Position numbers and translations under genes: made by a program
The notes under the pieces: generated by a model
Database searches by the model: none
What the model saw: the letters and a program-made list of their open reading frames with translations, nothing else
Told to the model about the DNA's origin: nothing
Shown here: positions 25,901 through 38,612 of the stretch, piece by piece
Position numbering within the stretch: position 1 is the stretch's first letter
How the letters are laid out: every line of letters begins with the position of its first letter
Assembly: GCF_036898095.1 (NCBI RefSeq)
Contig: NC_090744.1
Coordinates: 10,994,177-11,058,176 of the forward strand
Length of the DNA stretch: 64,000 nucleotides
Origin: Palaemon carinicauda
Taxonomy: Eukaryota; Arthropoda; Malacostraca; Decapoda; Palaemonidae
Direction: 5' to 3'

Positions 25901-28900
25901 AAGTACTGACTCATTGGGAAGGACCAAGTAGCTGGACTAAGGAAGATGAGAAAAAAAAAGAGCTTTGTTTTGAGGAGGAAATATCCTTTGATGTAGAGGT
26001 ACAAGGCTACATTATAGGATAAAGTACTGACTCATTGGGAAGGACCAAGTAGCTGTACTAAGGAAGATGAGAAAAAAAAAAGGAGCATTGTTTTGAGGAG
26101 GGAATATCCTTTGATGTAGAGGTACAAGGCTACATTATAGGATAAAGTACGGACTCAGTTAGAAGGACCAAATAGTTGGACAATAGAAGATAATAAGGAA
26201 AAAAGAATTTTGTTTTGAGGAGGAAATATCCTTTGATGTAGAGGTAAAAGGCTACATTATAGGATAAAGTACGGACTCAGATAGAAGGACTAAATAGTTG
26301 GACAATAGAAGATAAAAAAAATAAAAAAAACTTTGTTTTGAGGAGGAAATATCCTTTGATGTGGAGGTACAAGGCTACATTATAGGATAAAGTACGGACT
26401 CAGATAGAAGGACTAAATAGTTGGACAATAGAAGATAATAAGGAAAAAAGAATTTTGTTTTGAGGAGGAAATATCCTTTGATGTAGAGGTACAAGGCTAC
26501 ATTATAGGATAAAGTACGGACTCAGATAGAAGGACTAAATAGTTGGACAATAGAAGATAATAAGGAAAAAAGAATTTTGTTTTGAGGAGGAAATATCCTT
26601 TGATGTAGAGGTACAAGGCTACATTATAGGATAAAGTACGGACTCAAATAGAAGGACTAAATAGTTGGACAATAGAAGATAAAAAAAATAAAAAAAACTT
26701 TGTTTTGAGGAGGAAATATCCTTTGATGTAAAGGTACAAGGCTACATAATAGGATAAAGTACGGACTCAGATAGAAGGACTAAATAGTTGGACAATAGAA
26801 GATAATAAGGAAAAAAGAATTTTGTTTTGAGGAGGAAATATCCTTTGATGTAGAGGTACAAGGCTACATTATAGGATAAAGTACGGACTCAGATAGAAGG
26901 ACTAAATAGTTGGACAATAGAAGATAAAAAAAATAAAAAAAACTTTGTTTTGAGGAGGAAATATCCTTTGATGTGGAGGTACAAGGCTACATTATAGGAT
27001 AAAGTACGGACTCAGATAGAAGGACTAAATAGTTGGACAATAGAAGATAAAAAAGAAAAAAGAACTTTGTTTTGAGGAGGAAATATCCTTTGATATAGAG
27101 GTACAATGCTATATTATAGGATAAAGTACGGACTCATTGGGAAGGACCAAGTAGCTGGACTAAGGAAGATGAGAAAAAAAAAGGAGCTTTGTTTTGAGGA
27201 GGAAATATCCTTTGATGTAGAGGTACAAGGCTATATTATAGGATAAAGTACTGACTCATTGGGAAGGACCAAGTAGCTGGACTAAGGAAGATGAGAAAAA
27301 AAAGGAGCTTTGTTTTGAGGAGGAAATATCCTTTGATGTAGAGGTACAAGGCTACATTATAGGATAAAGTACTGACTCATTGGGAAGGACCAAGTAGCTA
27401 GACTAAGGAAGATGATAAAAAAAAAGGAGCTTTGTTTTGAGGAGGAAATATCCTTTGATGTAGAGGTACAAGGCTACATTATAGGATAAAGTACGGACTC
27501 AGATAGAAGGACTAAATAGTTGGACAATAAAAGATAAAAAAGAAAAAAGAACTTTGTTTTGAGGAGGAAATATCCTTTGATGTGGAGGTACAAGGCTACA
27601 TTATAGGATAAAGTACTGACTCAGTGGGAAGGACCAAGTAGCTGGACTAAGGAAGATGAGAAAAAAAAAAGGAACTTTGTTTTGAGGAGGGAATATCCTT
27701 TGATGTAGAGGTACAAGGCTACATTATAGGATAAAGTACTGACTCATTGGGAAGGACCAAGTAGCTGGACTAAGGAAGATGAGAAAAAGAAGGAGCTTTG
27801 TTTTGAGGAGGAAATATCCTTTGATGTAGAGGTACAAGGCTACATTATAGGATAAAGTACTGACTCATTGGGAAGGACCAAGTAGCTGTACTAAGGAAGA
27901 TGAGAAAAAAAAAGGAGCATTGTTTTGAGGAGGGAATATCCTTTGATGTAGAGGTACAAGGCTACATTATAGGATAAAGTACTGACTCGGTGGGAAGGAC
28001 CAAGTAGCTGGACTAAGGAAGATGAGAAAAAAAAAGGAACTTTGTTTTGAGGAGGAAATATCCTTTGATGTAGAGGTACAAGGCTACATTATAGGATAAA
28101 GTACTGACTCATTGGGAAGGACCAAGTAGCTGGACTAAGGAAGATGAGAAAAAAAAGGAGCTTTGTTTTGAGGAGGAAATATCCTTTGATGTAGAGGTAC
28201 AAGGCTACATTATAGGATAAAATACTGACTCAGTGGGAAGGACCAAGTAGCTGGACTAAGGAAGATGAAAAAAAAAAGGAACTTTGTTTTGAGGAGGAAA
28301 TATCCTTTGATATAGAGGTACAATGCTATATTATAGGATAAAGTACGGACTCATTGGGAATGACCAAGTAGTTGGACTAAGGAAGATGTGAAAAAAAAAA
28401 AGGAACTTTGTTTTGAGGAGGGAATATCCTTTGATGTAGAGGTACAAGGCTACATTATAGGATAAAGTACTGACTCAGTGGGAAGGGCCAAGTAGCTGGA
28501 CTAAGGAAGATGAGAAAAAAAAGGAACTTTGTTTTGAGGAGGAAATATCCTTTGATGTAGAGGTACAAGGCTACATTATAGGATAAAGTACTGATTCAGT
28601 GGGAAGGACCAAGTAGCTGTACTAAGGAAGATGAGAAAAAAAAGGAACTTTGTTTTGAGGAGGAAATATCCTTTGATGTAGAGGTACAAGGCTACATTAT
28701 AGGATAAAGTACTGACTCAGTAGGAAGGACCAAGTAGCTGGACTAAGGAAGATGAGAAAAAAAATGAACTTTGTTTTGAGGAGGAAATATCCTTTGATGT
28801 AGAGGTACAAGGCTACATTATAGGATAAAGTACTGACTCAGTGGGAAGGGCCAAGTAGTTGGACTAAGGAAGATGAGAAAAAAAAGGAACTTTGTTTTGA

Positions 28901-30577
28901 GGAGGAAATATTCTTTGATGTGGAGGTACAAGGCTACATTATAGGATAAAGTACTGACTCAGTGGGAAGGACCAAGTAGCTTGACTAAGGAAGATGAGAA
29001 AAAAAAAGGAACTTTGTTTTGAGGAGGGAATATCCTTTGATGTAGAGGTACAAGGCTACATTATAGGATAAAGTACTGACTCAGTGGGAAGGACCAAGTA
29101 GCTGGACTAAGGAAGATGAGAAAAAAAAGGAACTTTGTTTTGAGGAGGAAATATCCTTTGATGTAGAGGTACAAGGCTACATTATAGGATAAAGTACTGA
29201 CTCAGTGGGAAGGGCCAAGTAGCTGGACTAAGGAAGATGAGAAAAAAAAGGAACTTTGTTTTGAGGAGGAAATATCCTTTGATGTAGAGGTACAAGGCTA
29301 CATTATAGGATAAAGTACTGACTCAGTGGGAAGGACCAAGTAGCTTGACTAAGGAAGATGAGAAAAAAAAAGGAACTTTGTTTTGAGGAGGGAATATCCT
29401 TTGATGTAGAGGTACAAGGCTACATTATAGGATAAAGTACTGACTCAGTGGGAAGGACCAAGTAGCTGGACTAAGGAAGATGAGAAAAAAAAAGGAACTT
29501 TGTTTTGAGGAGGAAATATCCTTTGATGTAGAGGTACAAGGCTACATTATAGGATAAAGTACTGACTCAGTGGGAAGGGCCAAGTAGCTGGACTAAGGAA
29601 GATGAGAAAAAAAAAGGAACTTTGTTTTGAGGAGGGAATATCCTTTGATGTAGAGGTACAAGGCTACATTATAGGATAAAGTACTGACTCAGTGAGAAGG
29701 ACCAAGTAGCTGGACTAAGGAAGATGAGAAAAAAAAGGAACTTTGTTTTGAGGAGGAAATATCCTTTGATGTAGAGGTACAAGGCTACATTATAGGATAA
29801 AGTACTGACTCAGTGGGAAGGACAAAGTAGCTGGACTAAGGAAGATGAGAAAAAAAAGGAACTTTGTTTTGAGGAGGGAATATCCTTTGATGTAGAGGTA
29901 CAAGGCTACATTATAGGATAAAGTACTGACTCAGTAGGAAGGGCCAAGTAGCTGGATTAAGGAAGATGAGAAAAAAAAAGGAACTTTGTTTTGAGGAGGA
30001 AATATCCTTTGATGTAGAGGTACAAGGCTACATTATAGGATAAAGTACTGACTCAGTGGGAAGGACCAAGTAGCTGGACTAAGGAAGATGAGAAAAAAAA
30101 GGAACTTTGTTTTGAGGAGGAAATATCCTTTGATGTAGAGGTACAAGGCTACATTATAGGATAAAGTACTGACTCAGTAGGAAGGACCAAGTAGCTGGAC
30201 TAAGGAAGATGAGAAAAAAAAGGAACTTTGTTTTGAGGAGGGAATATCCTTTGATGTAGAGGTACAAGGCTACATTATAGGATAAAGTACTGACTCATTG
30301 GAAGGACCAAGTAGCTGGACTAAGGAAGATGAGAAAAAAAAAAGGAACTTTGTTTTGAGGAGGAAATATCCTTTGATGTAGAGGTACAAGGCTACATTAT
30401 AGGATAAAGTACTGACTCAGTGGGAAGGATCAAGTAGCTGGACTAAGGAAGATGAGAAAAAAAAGGAACTTTGTTTTGAGGAGGAAATATCCTTTGATGT
30501 AGAGGTACAAGGCTACATTATAGGATAAAGTACGGACTCATTAGAAGGACCAAGTAGCTGGACTAAGGAAGATGAGA
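16988..30577. repeat. Satellite array, ~122-bp monomer, about 111 copies
   Basis: Head-to-tail monomers begin TACAAGGCTACATTATAGGA and end TATCCTTTGATGTAGAGG; two neighbours start at 17113 and 17235, a period of 122. Two monomer types alternate in domains. Type A has ACTCAGATAGAAGGAC and TTGGACAATAGAAGAT (about 16988-21130 and 24300-27080). Type B has ACTCATTGGGAAGGACC and CTGGACTAAGGAAGATGAG (about 21130-24290 and 27080-30577). Length varies mainly in an A-run. No open frame of note. The array runs into the N gap, so its true length is unknown. Confidence 0.97.
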
Positions 30578-31077
30578 NNNNNNNNNNNNNNNNNNNNNNN
30601 NNNNNNNNNNNNNNNNNNNNNNNNNNNNNNNNNNNNNNNNNNNNNNNNNNNNNNNNNNNNNNNNNNNNNNNNNNNNNNNNNNNNNNNNNNNNNNNNNNNN
30701 NNNNNNNNNNNNNNNNNNNNNNNNNNNNNNNNNNNNNNNNNNNNNNNNNNNNNNNNNNNNNNNNNNNNNNNNNNNNNNNNNNNNNNNNNNNNNNNNNNNN
30801 NNNNNNNNNNNNNNNNNNNNNNNNNNNNNNNNNNNNNNNNNNNNNNNNNNNNNNNNNNNNNNNNNNNNNNNNNNNNNNNNNNNNNNNNNNNNNNNNNNNN
30901 NNNNNNNNNNNNNNNNNNNNNNNNNNNNNNNNNNNNNNNNNNNNNNNNNNNNNNNNNNNNNNNNNNNNNNNNNNNNNNNNNNNNNNNNNNNNNNNNNNNN
31001 NNNNNNNNNNNNNNNNNNNNNNNNNNNNNNNNNNNNNNNNNNNNNNNNNNNNNNNNNNNNNNNNNNNNNNNNNNNNN
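30578..31077. other. Assembly gap of 500 N
   Basis: Exactly 500 N, a conventional placeholder length, at the edge of the satellite. Any open frame crossing it is an artefact. The content and size are unknown; more satellite plus the missing end of the piggyBac-like element at 31078 would be expected. Confidence 0.99.
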
Positions 31078-31373
31078 CTATACAAGTTGCACCATTCTAC
31101 GACAATTTCATAATACGTAATAACTTTGATAATTATGCAAACTACCTCAGAAGGGTAAACTCGGACGCGAACGACCCCGACGCGTCTCAGAAATCGGGGA
31201 AGGAGTACAGCTACAGCAATGCACATCTGGACACTACTAGAGCGTGTAGGGGAGACACCTCCTGCAGGTCGATCACCCACAAATTCAGTCACAGGGGTGA
31301 GTCACGTGAGAAAAACCTGTTTTTTTTTGACGCTCGGGGTCGCAAACGACCCACCGTACCTATCCAGGGTTAA
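31078..31373. mobile_element. piggyBac-like terminus, truncated by the gap
   Basis: The right end reads CGTACCTATCCAGGG followed by TTAA (31370-31373). A CCC..GGG terminus next to TTAA is the hallmark of piggyBac-type elements. The left end falls in the N gap. The flanking sequence is the RNase H coding region of the retrotransposon, which stops making sense exactly at the TTAA, so this looks like an insertion into that element. No transposase is visible. Confidence 0.6.
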
Positions 31374-34300
31374 AAACAGGACAATCGACTAAAATATGTT
31401 TAACATCCATTGTCACTTGAAAGGTACTACAAAGAGGGGCCTGTCTCCCTTCCCCACTATTCATTAAATAATTGTGCGTTGCATGTGTATGGCCAATACG
31501 CAGCCTAGTTAAAATAATGGTATCCCTCCTACTTGTAGAATTACAAGATGACCATTTATCCACCAATGGGTGGATTTGTTTCAATTTTGTATTGGTGGTC
31601 AGTCCAGACCATCGAGCTTGCCACTTATTTTTACAGTAAAGATGAATCTCACTTTTAAGATCTTTGTAAGGAATACTCAAGGGGGATGGATTACTTAGCC
31701 CTGAAGCTTCCTTTGCTGCCTTATCTACTTGTTCATTTCCATCCACCCCAACATGGGCAGGGACCCAACAGAAGTGAACACTGATACTCTTCCTAGACTG
31801 CAGAAGTACTAACCAGTCCTGCACCTCTTGTACTAGATGATGGCCAGGCATAATTTGTTTTAATGAGAGTAAAACACTATTGGAATCCATAAAAATTGTA
31901 TAAAAACTATTTTGGTTGCCATTTCTAAAAATATGTTGGACTGCGAGAATTATTGCGTACAGCTCAGCAGTAAATATTGAACAAGAGGATGGGAGTTTCC
32001 TTCTAATAACAATATCCCCCACCACAGCTGCCCTTCCAACTCCTGCAGCCGATTTGGAGCCATCTGTAAAAACATGTTTCCCATGATGTTGAGCAGCATG
32101 ATTTAAAAACTCACTTTTCATTACCCTACTAGGTAAGGTATTTTTCCCTCCTGCCATAAAACATACTTTAACAGGTGGATTACACCAAGGAGGAGACTTT
32201 GGATATCCTACCTCTGCTATCTGTGCTGTTAACAAGCCTACTTCTCTAGCATCATTTTTCAGCTGTACTTCCAAAAGCTTAGGCACTCTAGATCTGTTAG
32301 GAGCCCGATCTAAAGGCGCCCTAACATATTTACAGTTAGGATTGTTTCTCACAGCAAGGGACCTAGCTAAAAACCTCAAACTCAACTCCTCTCTGCGAAT
32401 GGAAAGGGGAGGTATGCCAGAATCAACATAGAGACTGTCAATGGGAGATGTTCTGTAAGCACCTGTGCAGATGCGAAGCCCAGCATTGTGAACAATATCA
32501 AGTTTTCCAAGTAAAGTCTTTGTAGCTGACCCATATATTTGGCATGCATAGTCTAACCTGCTCAGACACAAAGATGTATAAATTCTAAGCAAAGTTGTTC
32601 TATCAGCACCCCAATCAAAATGCAATATCACTTTCAGAATGTTCAGTGACTTCTTAACCCTGATAGATAGGTCATTTATATGGGGACCATATGTCACTTT
32701 CTTGCCGAAAATTACTCCAAGAAACTTGACATTATCCTCATATGGCAAAATGCAATCATTTAAGAAAAGGGTGGGGATCTCTTCCCTTTTACGAGTACGA
32801 GTAAAGCGAATGGCTTTGGTCTTCTGAGGAGAAAACATGAATCCACGAGAATTTGCCCATGAGGAAGCAGCATTTATTCCAATTTGAAGATTCTGGCATG
32901 CTTGTAGTGCAGATGATCCACTACAATAAATTGCAGTCATCGACAAATAGTGATCCTTGTATGCCAGGAGGTATGTGACTCAAGAGACTATTAATAGCAA
33001 CAGCAAACAAGGTCACACTCAATACGCTACCTTGGGGGACACCTTCTTCTTGCATGTAGGATGAAGATAGTTCTGACCCTACTCTCACTTTAATTGAGCG
33101 GTTTGATAAAAATTCTTCAATAAAAGAGAACATATGTCCTCCTATACCCCACAAGGCCAATTGCTTTAAAATACCACCCCTCCAGGTGGTGTCATATGCC
33201 TTTTCGAGGTCAAAAAAAAGACACCCACCACCTGGTTTTGGTTATAAAAGGCATTTGAAATTTCCCTTGATAACATCAGCAAAGGGTCTAGAGTACTTCG
33301 GTTCTTCCTAAAACCAAACTGCCTGTTAGATAAAAGATTTTTTGATTCTAGATACCACACAAGTCTGTTGTTGATCATTCTCTCAAATAGTTTGCATATG
33401 CAACTGGTCAAGGATATGGGCCTATTACTAGATGGCAGTTCTGGGTCTTTACCAGACTTGTGGCCTGGAATTACAATTGAAGTATGCCAGGAATCAGGAG
33501 ATGTATGGGAAGCCCATAGACCATTAAAGGTTTCTAATAAAAATTCCTTGGTATCCACTGGAAGATGTGATATCATTTCATACCGGATGCCATCCTCACC
33601 TGGGGCAGTTAAAGAAGAGCTAGAGATAGCATTTTGCATCTCCTCCATACTAAAAGGCAGGTTAAAAGCTTCAGTATTTGAAGAAGCAGGAGGAACAACA
33701 GATGTTGATGCTCTAATTTGTTGAAATGCTGGGGAATAGTTGTCAGCACTTGATACATGGGCAAAGTGCTTAGCAAGAACCTCTGCTACATCTTTGGGGT
33801 CAGATATATATCTATTATTTTCCCTTAATATTGGTAGAGGCTTAGGGACGAATTTACCTTGAAGTTTTCTAATCTTGTCCCATATTTCCTTTGAAGGAGT
33901 TTTGGTATTAATATTAGATATATATTTCTTCCACGATGCTCTCTTTGCTTTACTAAAAGTTCCTTTTTGTTTGGCACAGGCTCTGAGGTACGCTATTCTA
34001 TCTGCTACATAGTTTGTTCTCAAGTATCTTCTGAAGCAAGTTCGGGTCCCTTTTCTTGCGTTGGCACATTCTTTACTCCACCAAGGAACTACAGAGCGAT
34101 GAGGTAAACCGCATGTTTTAGGTATAAAATTGCTAGCATTATCATCAATAATATTTTCAAGATGTTGATAGGCATGCACTGGAGATGTAAATTCATCATA
34201 CTCTTTATCGGTGAGTGAACAGTTTTCATAAGCTGCCCAGTCTGCCTAGTCTATCTTCCATTTTGGTGGACACTGAGAAGGAAGATTATGGACATAATCT

Positions 34301-34974
34301 AACATTATTGGCCAATGGCCACTGTCATGTAGGTGTTCATTTACTGACCAAAGGTAGTCCAATCGAATGGATGAGGAACAGATTGACAAATCAATGGCTG
34401 ATGTAGAGTTGTGGAATACATCATACCTAGTTGGAGAACCATCATTCATTAGTATTACATCATTGTTGTCAATTAATTCTTCAACAAGATTACCCCATCT
34501 ATCGCACACATTTCCACCCCATAAAGTATGCTTTGCATTAAAATCACCCATTAAAATAAAAGGGGCAGGAAGCTGATTGATCAGGTCTTGGAGGTCAGAA
34601 AGTCTAAGCCTTCTTGGATTACCAGCATGATCTAAGAGGAAAAGTTCTAAGGATGGTTCAATATATAGCGAGCATAAAGTAATTTTTTTCCCGATATGAG
34701 TTCTAACTGCACATGCCTGTAGTGGTGTATTGAGTAGGATTGTTTCAAATTTTACAGATTTGTGAATAATAAAACCTGTACCACCTTGAGCTCTTGCAGC
34801 TTGCAAAGGAGGGGATCTACAAAAATTATAATTGAGTCCAGGATTAAATGGTTTGTCACTGATCTTGGTTTCCTGTAGACAAATTACCTTCGTGTCTGAG
34901 TCCCTGGTTAAAGTTTTTATTTGCTCAATGCTAGTACTTAGACCTCTGCAATTCCACTGGATGATAGACATCAT
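31374..34974 (-). pseudogene. I-superfamily-like ORF2: endonuclease, reverse transcriptase, RNase H (frameshifted)
   Basis: Reading from 34974 downward, an AP-type endonuclease comes first (QWNCRGL, QETKI, GDFNAKHTLWGG, then SGHWPI where SDH is usual; to about 34246). The reverse transcriptase lies at 34179-32921 (QFGFRKNRST, VPQGS, FVDD in place of the common FADD). The RNase H domain lies at about 32110-31690 (FTDGS, AELYAI, FMDSNS, GNEQVDKAAKEA, so the four acidic residues are kept). Frames break near 34200, in an 8-T run at 33213-33220 just before the catalytic DLEKAYD, and near 32945 just after FVDD. The 3' end is cut by a piggyBac-like terminus at 31373. The EN-RT-RNaseH order supports the I/Nimb-like group. 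It is dead as read. Confidence 0.9.
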
Positions 34975-36835
34975 CTTTTGTTATTTTTCTTTGTCTCATT
35001 TGTCTTTTGGGACTTTTCAGATGAAGCCATGTAAGGCCTGGAGATGGAAGGCTTTACTAGGCCACCACTCTTCTTTTCTTTCTTTCTAGGATCTTTATAA
35101 GAGTCAACCTTAAGATCATGAGCAGTAGGGCACTTACCTGACTTAGATGAAGGTGAGGATGATGGGGACCTTTTCCTCTTTGGAAGATCTTGCTTTCCAA
35201 TCTCCATCAAATCAGGTAGAGATTCTGCCTGAGACAATACATTTAAGGTGGTGGAAGCCACATTGGCTTCCTTGGAGGATTGTGCTAGAACTTCAACAGT
35301 TCGAGCACTTAACCCAGAAGGCTGGGCTACTACCTCTAGGGGAGATGCTCCTATCGGTGACATTACTTTTGGTGTATTGGAAACCATATTGACCTCTTTG
35401 GTGGTTTGTGCTCTGGCTTTTATAGGCTGAGCACTTGACCCAGATAGCTGGGCTACTACCACTAACAGTAAGGGAGATGCACCTGACGGGCCAGGTGCTA
35501 CCACTGGTCCCCCTGTGGTAGTAAGGGTTAGTGGATTATAATCTTTTGGTGGCATCTTAACCGCGCGAGCAAAATTAAGTTGCCGATTGAGTAAATACTT
35601 TGCATAACCTACACTTATATGTTCAGCATTTGCTTTCAAGATTGCAGCTTCTTCTTTCTTGTATTCTCTACATCTTTTATCATTTGATTTATGATGATCT
35701 TTACAGTTTGCACAGGTTGTATCTCTGTTGCATTGGCCATGTTCTAACAAAGAACACTTAATACAGATCTTCGTATTATTGCAGTACCGGGAAGGGTGAC
35801 CGTACTTGAAACAATTAAAGCATTGTAAAGGCCTAGGTTTATATTCTCGAACATGTACTCTTTCATTCTCAATAATTATATGATCTGGTATATATAACAG
35901 GGGTTTTAAATGTTAAAACTACCATGCTTGTTTGAGGGATCTTACTTACTTTCCAAACATTAGCAGGGCACATGTCCAGAATTTCTGGTTCTGAAAATTC
36001 ATATAGATCTTTATCAAAAACTACTCCTTTACCATAGCTGAACCTCATATGTGGTTTAATATCCTTAATAGGATCAATTTCTGCAATCTTCATGCCACAA
36101 AGCATGTGAGCTTGAGTATCTGATTTTGCATTAATCAAAACAGATTGCTTACCGTATCAGCTAATATCCTTACTTTTAATTAAACCAACTTTTTTTGTAT
36201 AAATTTACTAATTTTATAATAGTTATAATTATCTATCTTCCCAAATGCAATTATCCATGTTGGAGGCTTGGGGGTTCTTACTTCTGGAAGTCTATGCTCT
36301 ATTTCTTTTTCCATCCATTCTTCTGGTTTATATACCTCTAGGTGTCTTGGTGCTTTATCACATAGAGCCCCAGAAATCAAACAATTGTCAATTTTTATAC
36401 TCTCTAAATTTTTATTTGCTTCTAAAGCAATCTCAAAACTTGAAAATGATACCAAAGCATTCCCAAAAGCCTTTACTACCATTAAGCTCCAATAAAATTT
36501 CTTTGATTGCCCCAAATCTACAGAAGGCTTCATGAATTATGTCATAGCTACAACCAAATGGTATGTTTTTTAAGAGGAGAATTTTCAGATCTTTTGTTGG
36601 ATCTGGTAATGAGCCAGAACCAGAGTAAAGTATTACTGTTATTACAAGAATCATTTTCCATCAGTGCCGATAAATTGTCTTTAACTACACTGGTCAGAGA
36701 AGTATTGTTGGAGGAATCCTTTTTATTGCCGAGGTTGTCAACAGAGCTTTCCTTACTTAAACAAGCAGAAGTTGTCAACGGTGTCTGGGGTTCGCCATTT
36801 GATCCAGGGGTACGGGGAACATTAAGTTTACTCAT
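34971..36835 (-). pseudogene. Non-LTR retrotransposon ORF1 (gag-like, CCHC knuckles), frameshifted
   Basis: This is the nucleic-acid-binding partner of the ORF2 below it. Coding pieces run from about 36835 (MSKLNVPRTPG), through an RRM-like segment (about 36590-36240), to a zinc-knuckle region at about 35830-35670. That region carries CFNCFKYGHPSRYC and further Cys pairs (CIKC, CANC with HH and C). A Ser/Pro-rich, Lys-rich tail follows. At least three frame changes separate the pieces (near 36590, 36170 and 35885). The last codon TGA overlaps the ORF2 ATG in the tetranucleotide ATGA (34974-34971), which suggests termination-reinitiation in the active ancestor. Confidence 0.85.
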
Positions 36836-38001
36836 TAATTATTTTTGGGGGGAGGGAAGGGGTCATAATAACAATGAAAAAAATACAATGGAAAAAAATA
36901 AAGTTTAAGGGAGAGAAAATATTAAGAATGTCTGAAATTCCAAAGAAGACACCGTTAGCCTTTCCTGGAATTAATTTCTCCACCAATGACACCTGCGAAA
37001 GCTGCTTACCAAATGTCCACTCCCTACCCTACCACAAAGGGATGGTACCACTATGATTAGAGTGGCTCAAGTGTATGCCAAACCCACTTGATGGGACTGA
37101 GAGCATTTCAAGAATACAATCATCCCCACTCTAATCATAGTGGCAGGCAAACCGGACAGAATGCCGAGAGTCCTATCTCTATGAAATCGCCAACCCCTGG
37201 AATCCGAAGGCCAAATTTCCTAAGAGATAGTTCCCCGTGCCAGTATGGGAATACTGACACTCCTAGGTGTCCAAACGTTTTCGGGCAGTTGGCAAGACCA
37301 CCACAGCTCCCACAATTGATTTTGAAATAGAAACCGATCATGGATACAATGTCCCCTCTAAAAAACCTGGACAGTGAAATGGGTAAGAGAGTTTTGACAG
37401 CAAGGTTGGAGACAGCTGATAATTATGAAGGAGGAATAAGCAATAAGAGGTAATAGAAAAAGAATGAGAGAAATTTAGAGTCAAACTGAGGAAAAGAAAT
37501 TCCCCAGTTCGAGAGCCCTCTTGCCCGTCACAAGCCTTCAGCACGGGAATGATATACCGTGCTGAAGCCCAATGACTTCATCAAGGCATTCTCTCGTTAA
37601 GAGGGAAAATAAATACGAAGGTCAGTTTCATGATTATCATTAACGGTAGAGTTGTGAGCATATGAAAGTAAATTGTGTGATCACATGCAATTGTAAAAAC
37701 TGTTGAATAAAGAAAATATATCTTGTCCTCACAGCCCCAATAACCACTACATCATGAATAGATTTCAAAAAGACAATCATCTATGGAAGTGAAGCATTGA
37801 TATTAATCTGAGAAAGTGGTGGTGGTTAGTACCGATTAAGATATTTGAAAATCCATGTATAACAAAATGAACCTAATGATGACCAGACCAGGATTAATGA
37901 AAAATATGTAAACCACCAACAAAGTTGCATAGAAATATGTGGTTCAAGATCATAAAGCTGACAGATGGTGTCAAGATGTGTGTTGGATTAAGTAATGTTT
38001 A
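36836..38001. other. No gene recognised; possible 5' UTR of the retrotransposon
   Basis: The part nearest ORF1 (about 36836-37340) may be retrotransposon 5' UTR. It contains two inverted copies of a TACCACTATGATTAGAGTGG-like motif (about 37046-37065 and 37127-37143). Nothing coding is evident in 37340-38001; the short frames there have no recognisable domains. Confidence 0.4.
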
Positions 38002-38311
38002 TTAACCCTTTTATCCCCAGGCTATTTGGAACTTTCCAACCCTTAACCCCCATGGGTTATTTTTTTCAAGCACATTTTGCAGTATATTTTTCTTAAATTG
38101 CTCTAACAGCCTTAATTTTTGTCATTGAGAGGTCAGGTTGGTCTCATTCTCTTGGAAAATGCCTGAATTTTCTCAAAAAAATTATCAAAAATATGAAGAA
38201 AAAAAAATTTTATTGCATTTTTTTTGCAAGGACGTACCGGTACGTCCACGGGGGTAAAGGGATGAGTTTTGTGAAACGTACCAGTACGTCCTTTGGGGGT
38301 AGAAGGGTTAA
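38002..38311. mobile_element. TTAA-flanked MITE, copy 1 (piggyBac-like)
   Basis: A 302-bp element lies between TTAA (38002-38005) and TTAA (38308-38311). Terminal inverted repeats are CCCTTTTATCCCCA and the complement of TGGGGGTAGAAGGG. It contains a perfect 18-bp palindrome GGACGTACCGGTACGTCC (38230-38247) and a related half-site nearer the end. It is non-coding, so it must be mobilised by another element. Confidence 0.85.
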
Positions 38312-38393
38312 GTGATTTTAAATCAAATATAAAGCAAATGATCAAGTAAATTAACCTGCTGGGACAGATAAAGGTCTTAGGAAAGGTATTTCT

Positions 38394-38612
38394 GTTACAG
38401 TGGAATTCAAAGCTGGAAGCAAGAGGGCCCTACAGAAAAGTAGCAGCATCATAAAAAAAAATGGTCTGCACCAAGGATTCCTATTAAATGATGTCCAAAT
38501 AGATGAGAAAGGAAAACCATATGCAATACGACTTATACTACTCTGTAATGCAGAAACACAGGCTGCCGTATTGAAGACAATGGAACGCATTTTGTTAGGG
38601 GTGGCGTTATAG
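38394..38612 (+). CDS. Candidate terminal exon, unrecognised protein
   Basis: A strong acceptor-like sequence TTTCTGTTACAG ends at about 38400 and is followed by an open frame of about 70 residues to TAG at 38610-38612. The frame contains FKAGSKRALQKSSSIIKKNG and KGKPYAIRLILLCNAETQ. The composition is balanced and not low complexity. I recognise no family and see no upstream exon, so this could be a real last exon, a pseudogene piece or chance. Confidence 0.3.
   Translation, partial: VTVEFKAGSKRALQKSSSIIKKNGLHQGFLLNDVQIDEKGKPYAIRLILLCNAETQAAVLKTMERILLGVAL

Noticed and set aside
16988..30577. CRISPR-like array
   Set aside because: The ~122-bp units are contiguous with no unique spacers, in a eukaryotic context; it is a satellite.
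30513..31292. Open frames spanning the N gap
   Set aside because: They are mostly undetermined residues and are produced by the gap.
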